Position numbers and translations under genes: made by a program
NCBI GenBank assembly: GCA_002368545.1
Contig: MTSC01000003.1
Location: 868,001-932,000, forward strand
Direction: 5' to 3'
Origin: Ramichloridium luteum
Lineage: Eukaryota; Ascomycota; Dothideomycetes; Mycosphaerellales; Dissoconiaceae
Length of the DNA: 64,000 nucleotides
The notes under the pieces: model-generated
What the model saw: the letters and a program-made list of their open reading frames with translations, nothing else
Database searches by the model: none
What the model was told of the DNA's origin: nothing
Shown here: positions 41,107 through 53,562 of the stretch, in pieces
Layout: the number at the start of each line of letters is the position of its first letter
Position numbering within the stretch: the stretch's first letter is position 1

Positions 41107-44100
41107 CTACTTCCGTCGCTTCTCGATAAACCGCGTGATCGGCTTCTTGATGAAGTCGACGATCTTGCCCAAGAACCCGAAGAGGGGTCCGAAGCCGAAG
41201 CTCCAGCCCTTGACACGGACGGTGTACTGTAAGAGACGAGAGGTGTTAGCCGAATATTCACATTCGCGAGTATATATGCTCGTGCGGAGGGAGAACTTAC
41301 GATGAAGAAGTACACCAAGAACCAGTTCGTGAAGACGAAGACTAGGAAGATGCCGAAATCGCGCCACTTCTGCGACGCCTCGATGTTGAGCTGCGAGAGG
41401 TACTGGTTGCCGGAGGACAGCTGGCAGAGCTGGCAGTCGGCCGTGGCGTCCGGGTTGAGCAGGTAGCCCTGGATGTAGTCGGCATAGGCGCCGGCGTAGT
41501 CGCGGCACGTCTGGCCCTGCGGCGCGTCGAAGTGGGCCGACTCGGATTCCGTGCAGCGGACGGGTACGCCGTCGAGGGTGGCGGCGAGCACGCCGCCGAT
41601 CCACCAGGTCGAGGGGTTGACCCAGTACATCCAGTAGCGCCAGAAGACCGGCAGGGCGGCGTACGGCCGCACGACGCCGTTGAAGAGCGAGAACATGACG
41701 AAGAAGAAGGGTAGCACGTTGGAGATGACGGTGAAGGAGGGCGCGAAGGCGCAGATCCACTGGCCCCAGCTGGCCTGGAAGAGGAAGAAGAGGATGACCA
41801 TGAGGAAGACGTAGCCGGACACGGGCGCCTCGACGGGGAGCCCCGCGGGCCAGTACCACAGCGCCCAGTAGATGACGCCGCCGACGATGGCGATGGGGAT
41901 CTCGGCGACGACCTGGGCTGTGGCGAACGCGAACCAGCCGTAGATGCGCGATGGGTACTCGCGGGCGAGCCAGAGGCCCATGTTGGTGTAGAACTTGGGC
42001 ACGACGGAGTTGACGATGGTCGGTGGGATGGTGAGGATCAGGAAGGACGTGAACATGCGGTTCTGCATGTCCTGCACCGAGTAGCCGAGCTGCCAGAACG
42101 TGAAGCCGTTGAAGATGCCGACGATGACCGAGACGAAGAGCTTGCCGTAGAGGTAGGACGGGTCGCGCCAGTATTGCTTGAAGGTGCGCTTCAGCAGTTC
42201 AGTGCACTGCACCAGGACCGGCGCGGCGAACTCGCGCTGCTGCTCCTTGCGGACCTTTTCCGGGATCGACTTGCTACGCGTGAGCTTGAGCCCTTCGATC
42301 TCATCGAGGACATCCTGTGCCTGTTGTGACCGCGTCCATTCGTCGTTCCAATCAATACGGGTCCCGTCGGATCGCTTGTGCGGCTTCGCGGCCGTCTCGA
42401 GGATGAACTCGGCGACGTTCTTCTCCGGCGGGCAGTCGACGCCGCGCTCCGAGAAGTAGTTGATGACATCGGAACCATTCTCCCCGACCGGGCCGAAGTA
42501 GAACGTGTTCCCACCGGGGTTGAGGGCGAGGATCATGTCGAACTCTTGGATCAGGACCGAGGAAGGCTGGTGGATCGTGCACACAATCGCCTGACCCGCT
42601 TCCGCCAGCTTGCGCAGGAATCGCACAATCGAGTACGCGCTCTGGGAGTCCAGACCCGACGTCGGCTCGTCCAGGAACAGCAGCAGGGAAGGCTTCGCCG
42701 CGAGCTCCACACCGATCGTCAACCGCTTCCGCTGCTCGACTCCGAGGCTCGAGATGATGGCATCCTGCATGTCGTTCAACTCGAGCAGATCGATGATCTT
42801 GTCCACGTATGCGATCTTCTCCGCGCGCGGCACGCTGTGCGGCTGGCGCAGGAGCGCCGAGAACTCGAGCGCCTCGCGGATCGTCGCCGTGCCGTCGTGA
42901 AGGTCTCCCTGCAGGCAGAAGCCCGTGTTGCGCTGGAACTCCGGGCCCAGCGGGCGGCCGTCGACGAACATCTCGCCGCTGACGACGCCCATGAACTGGC
43001 GCTGCGCGAGCGTGTTGAGCAGCGTCGTCTTGCCCGCGCCGGAGGCGCCCATGAGCGCCACCATGACGCCCGGCTTCGCGTAGCCGTTGACGTTGTGCAG
43101 CAGCTGCTTCTCGCCGCCGAGGTAGGGCACGGTGTAGTTGACGTCACGCCAGGTGAAGATGCTCTCGCTCTTGGTGATGGACTGCAGGGCGTGCTGCTCC
43201 TTCTCCTCGTCGACGGACGCGCCGAGACCGGCGTCGGGGTTGGCGGCGGCATCGGCGGCGGCGGCAGTGCCGGCTTCTTCCTCATCAGCAGGGCTGGCGG
43301 ACTTGACCGTATCCTTGGAGCGCTTCGACTTCTTGAAGACCAAGGCACCGCCGCCCGACTTGGAGAAGTTGAAGTTCTCGGTGCAGATCACCGTGACGAT
43401 GATGTACAGGACGATGAAGGCGATGACGACCCCGAAGTTGCGCCACAGGTGCGAACGGCTGTAGTTGTACTGGGTCTGGAGGTACGCGGCACCGGAGACG
43501 GTGTTGGCGTTGATCTCCGCGCCGGCGATGGCGCAACCTTGGAACGCGGGATCGACGGCCGGGCCGCCCGGCACTTGCTGGGGCACCAACTGCGCCGGAT
43601 CGCACTCCATGGTGCGGCCCGAGAATTCGTTCGTCAGGACGGCTTCGAAGGAGTAGGCGAGCGGGTTGATCCAGTAGATCCATCCGAACCAGATGTAATC
43701 GCTGAGCAACTGCGTCCGCGGGATCACGTAGCCGGTGTAGATGACGAGCAGGTTCAGCGCGATACCGGAGAAGCGCACGGCCGTATCGATCTCCGGGCTG
43801 AGCGAGGCGAACATGCGGTACAGCGCGGTCAGCAAGATCGTGGTGATGTAGACGAAGAGCATGTAGATGAAGAAGCGGCCGGCGGTGACGGTGAGGTTCG
43901 TCATGAAGTACATGATGATGCCGAAGAGCACGACCTGGACGAAGATGACGGGCAGGTCGGCGATGACGCGGGCGATGCTGACGGCCGAGGGCCGGTAGAA
44001 GGCGTAGTCGTGGTGCCGGGCGACCACGGCGCGGCCGCTGACGGCCTTCATCAGCTCGGTGAGCTGCAGCCAACCCAGGAAGAGAATGGAGAAGAAGAGG

Positions 44101-45995
44101 GCACCGCCACGGCTGAAGGCGCCGGCGGTCCCCGCCGACTCGCCGTAGAACAGAGAACCGACAATGAGACCGTTGGAGATGATGATGAAAATTTTGGTGT
44201 ACAGAGTGGTGGTGTCGCCGAACAGCAACCAAAACTCCCGCTTGGTGCACGCGAGCACCTGGCGCGGGAAGGAGACGGTATAGCTGGACTTCTTCGGCAC
44301 CCGCTTGGACTTGCCTTCCTGCACGGCGTTCTCGAAGTTCTTCGCATCGCCGTAGTCCGATTCCTTGAGGTAGTTTTCATAGTCACGGATGTCCTCCAGG
44401 ACTCGTTGGTAGTGCGCAGAGTTGCGGAAGGCGCGCTCGAGGTCCTCCGGGGTCTTGGGAGTGCTGTGCTCGCATCCTTCGCGGAACTTGCGCTCGACGG
44501 GGTCCGTGATCGCCGTCAAGAAATCCGCCGTCGTCTGACGTTCCGGGCATTCGTAGCCCAGGTCGATGAAGTATTGCTTGGCCTCCTTGGCCGGGCCGGA
44601 GTAGATCTCGCGGCCCTGGTCGATGACGAGCACCTTGTCCATGAGGTCGTAGATGCCCTCACCCGCCTGGTAGAGGGTGACGAGTGTCGTGCGATCACTG
44701 ACGTCGGTCATGATGCGCAGCGAGCGGGCATAGTCGAGGGCCGTGGACGCGTCGAGCCCGCGTGTGCTGTTATCCCAGCAGATGACGGTCGACTTGCTCG
44801 CGAGAGTCTCGGCGATGGAGACACGCTTGCGCTCTCCTCCGGACACACCACGCGTGTAGTCGTCACCGACGAGGGTGTACTTGGTGTGGCTGATGCCAAA
44901 CATCTTCATCAGCGCATCGGCGATGATCGGAATGTTGTCCTGCGCCTTCTTCTTGGTCTTGTTCATGAGCGCGAAGGTGAAGGTCTGCCAGACGTTGAGC
45001 GAGGCGAAGTGCACGTCGTCCTCTTGGTTGTAGTTGACTTCGCCGCGGTACATCCTTTTCTGCTTGCTGGCCGGGATACCGCCATACGAGATCTCACCCG
45101 CAACATCGGCGTAAGACTCGCGGTTGTTGCTGACCGCCTTCAGTAAGGTAGAGCAACCTGCGCCGGGACGCCCTAAGACGAGAAGCATCTCGCCATCGCG
45201 AACGCAGCCGGTAAAGCCGTGGATAAGAGTCCGCAGCTCACCGCGCTTGAACGACAGAAAGGGAAAGAAGCCGCAGAGAATGTGATACAAATCCGGTCCG
45301 AAGGTGCCGAGAATGGCATCGGGCAGCGTCCGGACGAACGAAGCATTGGCTGCCACGCCCTTGACCGTCAAGTCCTTGTAGATGACACCGACTTTCTTCG
45401 CCGATCCGCTCTCCGTGCGCTTCTCGAAGTGGCCCTCCTTCATGAACTGGCCCAGCTCGAAGTCATCCTCTTCCGGCTGCTCGACTTCCTCGCGCGGGCC
45501 GGCCTCGACGTCATTCAGTTCCTCCTTCGACTTCTCCGCCGAAGACGAGCTTGGTCGGGTTTCGGGGCGCTGCAGCGACTTGCTCTTGCGGCTGCGGCCG
45601 CTGCGGCCGCTGACGGTTCGCCGCAACGAGTTCTGCGTATCCTTCGATCGCGTCCGGCCGAGGTCGGTGAGATGTCTCCGGAGCTCATCCTGTCGTTCAC
45701 CACATTAGCACCGCATCACTGCCGCCGACGTTCGCCGCCAAGGCCGGAAGGATTCCACTGCCGCGACGATGCTTACAAATTGCTCCATGGCTTCGCCCTC
45801 GTTGAAGCCGCCCACGTCACGCTCGCCCCAGGTGCCCTCGCGCTCGGGGCTCTCGCCGTCCTCGACTTCCTCGGTCGGGTGGGTGGGGTGCAGGCGGCCG
45901 GCGTCCGGCTGGACGTCGCCGCGGTGCCATTGATTCGTCTCGCTGCCCTTCTCGCCGCGATTGAGCTTGCGCTCGTCGATGGAGTGGCCCCACAT
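41107..45995 (-). CDS. full-size PDR-type ABC transporter, Snq2-like
   Basis: Three exons: 45777-45995, 41301-45689 and 41107-41226, with introns of 87 nt (GTAAGC...GACAG) and 74 nt (GTAAGT...TACAG), give 1575 residues. The order is nucleotide-binding domain, six-helix membrane domain, repeated. In the first site the Walker A is GRPGAGCS (246-253), with Cys for Lys, and the Walker B is followed by Asn (WDNSTRGLDAS), while its signature VSGGERKR is intact. The second site has a good Walker A, GASGAGKT (954-961), and DEPTSGLDSQ but a degenerate signature (LGVEQRKR). This leaves one working ATP site, as known for Pdr5 and Snq2. Such plasma-membrane pumps export drugs, fungicides or metabolites. 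Intron 1 and the ATG at 45995 are inferred; the acidic leader (73 residues) is disordered. Confidence 0.9.
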
Positions 45996-48195
45996 GCTGG
46001 GCGCCGGGGAAGGAGCGCGGATTGGTTCTCCGGCGACGTGATGCGGTCAGACGGTTGAACTTGTGGACCTTCACACGTTGACTGCGCCGCGCTGCACGGC
46101 GCGGATGAAGCTGAGGCGAGGACGGAAGCACTCGTCCCGCGATGATTGTCTGTAACGAGACAAGGAAAAGAGACAGAGGTCAAAGGAAAGAAAGGAGGAA
46201 ACGAAATCTATCGATCGGGAGAGAGGCTGACCGATCCGACCTACATACGACTGGTGACGATATGGGCCTCGAGGAAAACCTTCGAGCTTGGCGCCAGTCA
46301 TCCACCACTCCGGGCCGCGCATTTGCCATGGTCGGCGTTGAGAGACGGGATCCGTCTGGGGACAAGAAAAAAGTCAGACGGAGTTAAGCAGGACCTAAGG
46401 AGCGGAGATGAGGGAAGGGCGCGGTGCTGTGCCCCATCGTCGGCGTGCAAAGCTGAATAATGTCATCACAAGCCAGATGGAACCTACCAACCTAACTGCT
46501 AAGCTCAAGCGCTGGGGGAAAACGTGGGAAAGGGCGAGTGAGGGCAGGTGCCGAAGAATTGCCAATTGCATCATCGGATTTCAAATGCAACGCCGCCGCC
46601 GCCGCCCGTCCGCCAGAAGACGCGAACCTCCTGGCGGCGATTTCGATGCGACACCGCTCGCCCAGATGCGGTATGGTTGGGCGGACCTCGAATCGCCAGA
46701 ACCCCCCCGCCCGTGGCATGGCGAGTCATGCTCTCGTCCGCGGACGAACCGTTGGGCGGTCGTAGCGTGGGTTATGCAATGTTTCTTTGTTTGGGTGGAG
46801 CAGACATCGGAATTTGAACAGTAGCGTCATCGAATCGGGCGCGCGTCCGGATGAGCCGGCACGACCGGCACTTTCCACCACTGCCCATGCACGATGCTAT
46901 GTAGTACGCACCGCACCAACGCAGCATGTGCGAGCTGCCTTCACGGTGTAATAAAGAGCACAGTACAAAACCATCCCTCTTCCCAGCTGGAGGGCGAGCA
47001 TGGCATGCAAAGAGCGCACACGATTGAGGGATTGGCTCGTTATTCACTGAACTGCTGTAGCACTGCAATCTCACCGCGCCTTCGTTCACTTCCAATCAGT
47101 TACCCGAACATCGTAGGATGTTGTTTACAAAGCAGCCCCATTGCATAAAAAATTATCCCCAGCTATCCCATCGTGTGCCTGTCGATCAGCGCAGGTGGAG
47201 CCCCCAACGAGCCTCACCTGCATGGATCAACGCCTGTCTCGCGACTCCCTTCTCTGGTGTTATGGGCCCACACCAAATGCCATGCATTATTCTATTGATA
47301 AGCAACCATACGCACAGAGTTCAATAATGCACGGCCGCGCGCCAAACGGGTGCAGCGGGAAAATGACTCCCTCATCAACCCGGAGTATGCACATAAGCAC
47401 TCTGATAACGGAGATGGATGCCACCATACAGTCCACACCACGACCCAGCGGCCCATCACCAGAATCCGCGTGGTCCCGAAATGCCTGCGCCCTGTGTTCC
47501 CGTGCCCAGGCAACCCATCGGCCACAAGGTTCGAGAGCGGCGGGCAACAATGCGAAAAAGTATGCCGACTGCGATGCCTGCGCGTGGTGAGGAGCCCTGA
47601 CATCTCTTAAATCCGAATATGTGGAAGTTCCAGTAAAAGTTAGTGCGCACCTAAATTTCTTGTGGTCCCGCCGCTGACGCGGGCGTTCAATGCTCACGGG
47701 CGGTGATCCACGCAGGGACCTTCTACATCTCGGATGAGTTCCTGTTTGTCGTTGTTTGCTTTGATGGGGAGTCCTCGGCAGAGGAGGCTCGACGATTATC
47801 GCTGTGACTCATGCATACGGTTGTCGCACACGGAATCGTGCTGTCAGCATTGTAACAAGTCTTGAGTCCGTGGCGAGGTTGCGAACTCCGCTTCCGATTG
47901 CCGTTGCCGAAAAAGCAAGCCCATGAGATTGATACAGCTCCAAAAATTGTGGATTTGCGGTAGTCAATAAATTATGCAGGGACAAATGACTCCAATTCTA
48001 GGCATAGCATAACACTGCGCATCATCAGTCACCTACGGTAGATACAGCATCTCGCTGGCAATGTAAGCCGCTAATTGTCCATCTTCAATCGATCCGATTC
48101 GCCAAAATGTGAAGCCTGTGTCGAAACCCATTCACCGTTGCATAGCAAGAACCCCTTTGCACTCCGAACCTTGCTGACCGGGACATCTTCCTCCA
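45996..48195. other. intergenic, 2.2 kb
   Basis: Upstream region of the ABC transporter. It contains a CGC/GCC trinucleotide run at 46591-46607. Overlapping frames on both strands at 47141-47697 have no motif. The length suits a regulated efflux-pump promoter, but I could not assign a drug-response element. Confidence 0.45.
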
Positions 48196-50038
48196 TCATA
48201 CTAACTTCCCCTTGCCGCCCCTTCGACCCGTCGGAGCAGCGACCGGCTCACCCATCTCACTAACACCGCCCGCGCTCGTCGTCCGACTCATCGGTTCCGC
48301 ACCCACGCCCAAGCGGCCACTCAGCGCCGCCGCCATGCTCATACCACCGGCCGGCAAGCCCCTGAGGCGACTCTCGATCTGCACGGCGATCGGCAGCAGC
48401 GGCGCAAAACCCGTGCGCGGCTCGCGGTCCACGCTCGGTCCGATCATCGCGCCGGGGCCGGTCTCGAGGTGTGGCATGCGGTACGGGGCCTGCACGGTGC
48501 TGCGGCCGAGGGCTTGATCCAGCAGCTGGCGGCGCATCTCGATGGCCTCCTCGGCGGCGGCGCCGCCGTCCATGTTGACGTCCTGCTCGTCGTCCTCGTC
48601 GCCGCCCACGCGTCGGATCATCTCGAAGTCGTTTTCGATGTCGATCGCGCTGACGCCCGGCGGTGCCGGGGCACCGGACTTTTCGCTTCGGGAGACGGCG
48701 TGGAAGGTTGGTGGCGCTGGAGTGAAAGGGTTTGGTCGGACCGGCGGGCCGGAGGTTGCGGCGGCGGCTGCTAGGTCGGCCAGGGCGGCGAGGGGATCCT
48801 TGCGCGCGCCGTTGCGGGTGAGAACTTGGTGAGATGCTGTGCGCTCCATCTCGGGCGCAGCGGCCGGCGGCGACATCGGCCCATTGCCGTCCGCCATGGC
48901 ATCATCGCCACCCCCCTCTCGAGACTCCACCACCTCGCCGTCCACAGATGACTGTGTCGTGCCGTTGCTATTCGACTGCTCGGGTTGTGGCTGCTGAGGC
49001 AGGTAGAAGTATTTGTAGGTCGCGATCTTCGCAGTATCTGTCGCCAAAGCCAGCTCTTTCTCTGTGAAGATCTTCTCAATACTGTAGGCCGGAGCCTCAA
49101 ATTGTGCGTATTCCCGCTGTGTTCGCGCATCTTTGAGGGGACTTCGCCCGCCAGCGAGTGCCGCCATGGGAGACTCATTCCCTAGGATGTCGTCGTCTAC
49201 CTGGCCGAACTTTCTCTTTCTCTTGCTGTCGTCTGTCGTGTTAGGCGCTGGACTGAAGCCGCGGTGATGCCGGAGGTGTCTTGTTCTCTTGTTGGTGGCC
49301 GCGCCGCCATGGCTTGGTGATCCGGGGTTGTTGCCGATGCTGAAATGGTTTGGATGCATCAGCATGGCGTTGCTGTCGGCGATATCGAGCTGATCCTTAT
49401 CACGGAGCAGTTGCGCGCGCTTCTTGCTCAAAGACGTGGTCAGACGTTGTCGGATGGTGGCGGAGAGAGCGTTGCGCTCTTCCTCAGCCTGACGCAGTCT
49501 TTGCTGGTAAGTCTTTTCGAGCTCGGCCACGGCGTTATTGTAGTTGTTCTGTGATGGTCTCAGTCTACGCATTCCTTTCCGGAGAGCCGCTTCTTGTACT
49601 TACGTGGAGTGCAGTCAGATCCGCGTCTCGTTCCTCAATCGCATTATTCACATTGCGCACAAATTCACTATATCGCTTCCCCGCGATACTGTAGAAATCG
49701 TTACGCGCCGCCTCGTCTTCGGGAAGATTTATTCCCCCGACTCCGCTCGGGCTTGCTCTGACGATGCTGTCCACCATGGCCCGGATCTCATCATGACCGT
49801 CTTCCAATGGCCCTCCTGTTCTGTACGGGTCCGCGCCGATGAGCAGCGTCATATCCACCTGGATGGCCTGCAGCTGTGCACGGTAGTGCTGGTGTCCGTT
49901 TGCCGAGAAGCTGTTGACCATGGTCTGGAGCTTCTCCACGATGCGATTCCGGCGCACATCGCGCTTTGACATGGACGGCGGTGCCTGTGCCGATGGTGAC
50001 GGGTCATTGAATGGCGAGACATGTCGTGCGATCGCCAT
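48196..50038 (-). CDS. Sds3/Dep1-like histone deacetylase complex subunit (tentative)
   Basis: Exons 49604-50038 and 48196-49548 join across a 55-nt intron (GTAAGT...CACAG) to give 595 residues from the ATG at 50038. An N-terminal basic segment SKRDVRRNRIVEKLQTMVNS precedes a helical stretch. Across the splice, NNAIEERDADLTALH continues as NNYNNAVAELEKTYQQRLRQ and SLSKKRAQLLRDKDQLDIAD, a long coiled coil with conserved SNAMLMHPNHFSI after it. This layout fits fungal deacetylase-complex subunits of the Sds3/Dep1 group, which hold the Rpd3L complex together. The last 300 residues are Gly-, Ala- and Pro-rich and probably disordered. The coding call is firm; the family name is from memory of related proteins and less sure. 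Confidence 0.7.
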
Positions 50039-50688
50039 GATGTTAGAGGTTGGATTCTCGACTCCCAGATCGCTTGGTGGGTTCACGATGCTCGTTCGAA
50101 TGCGTTGCTCCGCTCACACGCACTCGCCTTCACGGTTTCGGCTCCCGAGCAGTCTTTGAAAAAGCGTGCTCGCGGCTGATAAGGGCTGATCCGTCGCTCC
50201 CACTGTTTCTGCGAGTACTTTCGACCAGGAGTTCCGGTGTGCGCAAAAGAGCGTAGGTGCGAAGAAGGTAGATTAGAAGGTAGCTTGTTCAGGTACCACA
50301 ATCGATTTGCACGTAATGAACCCTCGCGTCAGTTGACCACGCACGTCCGAAAGGAGGAAGGCGCCGGCCTCGGCCCACTCGAACCCAAGCTGATATCAGG
50401 TCAGAAAACTGAACCAACATTTCGCAGCCTTGCCTTCCTCTATTGTTATATTTGGCACGATGCTCGGTACACGAATTGCCTCTCCAAAATCTGTTCTACA
50501 GCAATGATATGCTTTCGCGCTCAAATGCCGTCCACTTCCTGTCTACCAGGACGACTCTATACATGCAACAAAACAGCGAAGAGTAAATGGGGCGGAATAA
50601 CACGTTGACTTTCACAGCACTATGCTAGTGGTTGATGATTCTTTGCTCGATGGCAAGAAGCTTCGCTCGTAATTATGCGACAGATTAA
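50039..50688. other. intergenic, 650 bp
   Basis: Promoter of the Sds3-like gene and 3' region of the GST gene. No motif was picked out. Confidence 0.4.
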
Positions 50689-51459
50689 TCATTTCTTCGT
50701 CTGAGCAGCTGCGGCGGCAGCCTTGTTCTTCTCCACCCGCGCCTTCGTGCCACTCAAAAACTTCTCTCCATCGAAGATTTTGGTCACGCTCTCTTTGGCG
50801 GCCACTGCTCTGGCCCACTTACTGAAGTTCGGGAGAGCTGTAAGCTTCTCCCAGAAGACGGTGGGCAGCAATGTGCCATCCTTGGAGAGATATTCCCATC
50901 GTAGGACAAACGGCGCTGTGATGACTTCGGCCATCGTCAGTTCAGAACTCCCGCCAAAGAAAGGGCTTGCATCTGCCAGCAATGGTTCGATCTCCTTCTC
51001 CACAGCCGCTGCCCATTCGAGAGCCAACCGTTCCTTTTCCTCAGGTCCACCGCTGTTCATGATGGTAGCGAACATCTGGGAGCTAACCTTAGTTGACCAG
51101 GTGTCGGTAAAGAAAGCGATTCGTGCTCGTCGTAGCGGGTCAGCAGTCGAGTCTGGAAGGAGATGCGATGGAAAGCTATCAGCAAGGAATTGCGCCACAA
51201 TCGCGGACTCCGTAATGATCTCTTGTTTCTGCGATCCATTGGTAGAGTATTTGATCGAGGGAACCAGTCCACGTGGATTGATCTCTAAGTACCAGGGCTC
51301 TCTTGGCACGCCCAAGTCAATGATAACTTCCTCAAAGGGTAGCTTGAGTTCCTCGAGAGTGATGTGCGCACGGTGCGCATACGGGCATAGGTGATTCGTG
51401 TAGAGAATGATCTTTGGTTCGGAAGTCGGAGTGCCCGACGCATGTCCATTGGCTGCCAT
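50689..51459 (-). CDS. glutathione S-transferase, omega-like
   Basis: An intron-free frame of 256 residues. The thioredoxin-fold domain starts at about 15 (KIILYTNHLCPYAHRAHITL); the Cys25 in LCPYAHR stands where omega-class enzymes have their catalytic Cys. The glutathione-binding pair EINPRGLVPSIKY and the ESAIVAQFL segment (ES motif) follow. The helical C-terminal domain includes FFGGSSELTMAEVITAPFVL and, unlike most, ends in an Ala/Lys-rich tail. Omega-class enzymes act as thiol transferases and reductases as well as in detoxification. No signal peptide or peroxisomal tripeptide is visible, so it is likely cytosolic. Confidence 0.9.
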   Translation of the reverse strand: MAANGHASGTPTSEPKIILYTNHLCPYAHRAHITLEELKLPFEEVIIDLGVPREPWYLEINPRGLVPSIKYSTNGSQKQEIITESAIVAQFLADSFPSHLLPDSTADPLRRARIAFFTDTWSTKVSSQMFATIMNSGGPEEKERLALEWAAAVEKEIEPLLADASPFFGGSSELTMAEVITAPFVLRWEYLSKDGTLLPTVFWEKLTALPNFSKWARAVAAKESVTKIFDGEKFLSGTKARVEKNKAAAAAAQTKK

Positions 51460-51954
51460 TGTAGTGACTTGTTACTTGAGGCTTGGGTGAGGTGACTTGT
51501 GGACGGCGCCTTGAAGAATGAATCGCGGCGATTCAAGTACGTCTTCAGCGATATCTGATTTCTAAGCTTGAATCCCCAAGCATCAACTAGTATGTCACTA
51601 TGTTTCTCCAGCCATGATGCGATCGAAGCTGATTGCCTAGTTGGGTAAGCAGGCTGCTCCGCAAACACCACTTTCCCGAATCTCCGAGCACGCTCGGTAT
51701 CATGGCGTCCGCCCATGCACAATTGGTCGTCGGTCATCTTCACACTTTGAGCTCTGTTGTTGGAGATGTGCTCGCTTGCGGGGTCGCATCAGAGTACCTC
51801 CGAATTCACGATGGTCTCCATTAGTCAGGTAAAATGATGCACCTGCGCCGACAGAAGGGTTTCGACCGTCGTGGTGGACCGAGTCCGACCAGTGTTGCGC
51901 AGACATTAGGTGCGTTGTTGCATACAAATGGTGACGCACTCCAGAATGTCGCAT
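51460..51954. other. intergenic, 495 bp
   Basis: Promoter of the GST gene and 3' region of SSU72. No clear element was seen. Confidence 0.4.
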
Positions 51955-52953
51955 TTAAAACCAAGCCAAGGTCCATAGTGCAGGAAGTTGCGGCCATCTT
52001 TCCTGCCATTTGGCGAGTATATCTGGAACTCGTTCGTCAAATCCCGTTCGTGCGGAAGCATGGCCAGCATCGAAGGATTCCGTTCCAGTTCCGGATTTTA
52101 CCAATTCTCCTCGCTCTTCGCGGGCGGCGGCATTCAGTCGATCTGCGAGTTCTAAGATCGCTCGGCCACCGACCAGTGCTTCTTCGTGGTTATCTTTGAT
52201 ATCAACGTTGAAAACATGCACTGGACGGTTGAGTGGAGAGCCTCGACTTAAAAGATCATCCACGACCGCGTCCCAGCAGCGCTCTTCGCATGTGATGACT
52301 ATGTCCACAGTGCCTGCCTCGGTGCCTTCCGAGCCCTTGTCCTCGCGGTAATCTGCATCTTGTTCATTCGGCTGTTGCGCATGCCATCGCTTTCCTACGC
52401 GTGGTACACCGACCTTCCAATCCTGCCAACGCTCTGGGCCCCATTTGATGTTCTTATTCCGCTCGAGCATCGGAAGAATGCCGTTGGCGCGATAGAGGCG
52501 TGGGTCTTTCGTGTACAGCTCGTTATACATGGCGCTGTAGGATGTGGAATTGAAGTTGTAGACATTCGGTTGCGAGATACTGGGGCCAGGTAGGCGGACT
52601 AGTGATCCAGTCCCGAATGATATCGTCGGATACGGCGTAGGAGCTGTGGTAAGGCGAAGATGTGCTTCCATTGAGCTGTAGTTCAACACAAATCAGTTGA
52701 GCTTCAACAAGATCATTTTGGGGATCTTTTGGCCATACCGATTGTTGTTACTGGCACAAACAGTGCAAAACTTTAGCTTGTATCCTCCATCACCGCTTTC
52801 GCCGTTCTCTTGCTGGCTCGCGCTCGATGGCGCTTCACCTCTTGATCCATTGGTTCCATCGGGGGTTGAAGTTGAGTGCGATAAATCGTTCTCAGGCGGC
52901 GGTGGCGGCGGTGGAGGGGGCGGGGCTGCCCTTCTTCGTGGATCGACAGACAT
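51955..52953 (-). CDS. SSU72: RNA polymerase II CTD phosphatase Ssu72
   Basis: Exons 52739-52953 and 51955-52675 join across a 63-nt intron (GTATGG...TACAG) to give 311 residues. The leader includes an uninterrupted run of ten Pro residues. The active site is C66-ASNNN-R72, the CX5R loop of Ssu72, followed by SMEAHLRL; the intron splits the codon of Arg72 after its second base. Further family blocks are SFGTGSLVRLPGPS, RNKNIKWGPERWQDW and VFNVDIKDNHEEA. Ssu72 removes phosphate from Ser5 and Ser7 of the polymerase tail and belongs to the cleavage and polyadenylation factor. The protein is longer than the roughly 200-residue yeast form because of the leader and an insert with QPNEQDADYREDKG near the middle. 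Confidence 0.92.
52891..52922. repeat. GGN codon-repeat tract (poly-Pro on the minus strand)
   Basis: A GGC/GGT/GGA-rich run that encodes, on the minus strand, the ten-proline tract near the N-terminus of Ssu72. Triplet repeats of this kind vary in length between isolates. Confidence 0.7.
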
Positions 52954-53562
52954 TGTGGATGTAGCAGGAAAGATACTGTGCTGCTAAAGAGCACGATTTG
53001 ATTGTGTTCGTTTCACTGGCACACGCTGTCGCGTGACGGCCTCAGTGTTTGCACAGTGGCTACAAGGGTACCTTGTCGGCAGGACTCGAGTTGAATAGTC
53101 GCACTATCCAGCACAATGGACTCCACGATTGCGCAATATTCTGAGGTCGACAGGCTAGGGTTTACATCGTATTACCTCGTCAGAAATGAAGCACATGTTG
53201 TAAACATGAGCGTAACACTAGCGGCTCTTCTGGCAGCGGAAACTCTGCCGGGGTCTAACCATCAAATTCACCTGGTAAGGTTAGGGCTGGATTGCGATCT
53301 TCAAGCTTGAATCTCTGGCCTGACAGTCAGAATATTTCAAAATTATGAACAATTTGCGAGACACGCTTCTAGATATTCCGCTCTGGTGCAACGTGAATTT
53401 CCTCAAGGTACTGCTCGACTACTCAGCGGAGAGAAGTCGCTACATTATGAATATCCTACAGTAGTCTTACATCCCTGCGCCGTTCAACCAATGTCCGCCA
53501 TATTGTGTTGTGCCACCCATATATTTCGTAGAAGCGTAAATCAGGCCATAATCGCAACGCGT
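52954..53562. other. intergenic, 609 bp
   Basis: Promoter of SSU72 and 3' side of the FYVE-RING gene. Plus-strand frames of 64 and 81 codons have no motif. Confidence 0.4.

Noticed and set aside
42378..45146. 922-codon plus-strand frame across the ABC transporter gene
   Set aside because: It is the reverse-strand shadow of a GC-rich, strongly codon-biased gene; its composition (Arg/Asp/Val/Gly/Leu-rich without domains) is what such shadows give.
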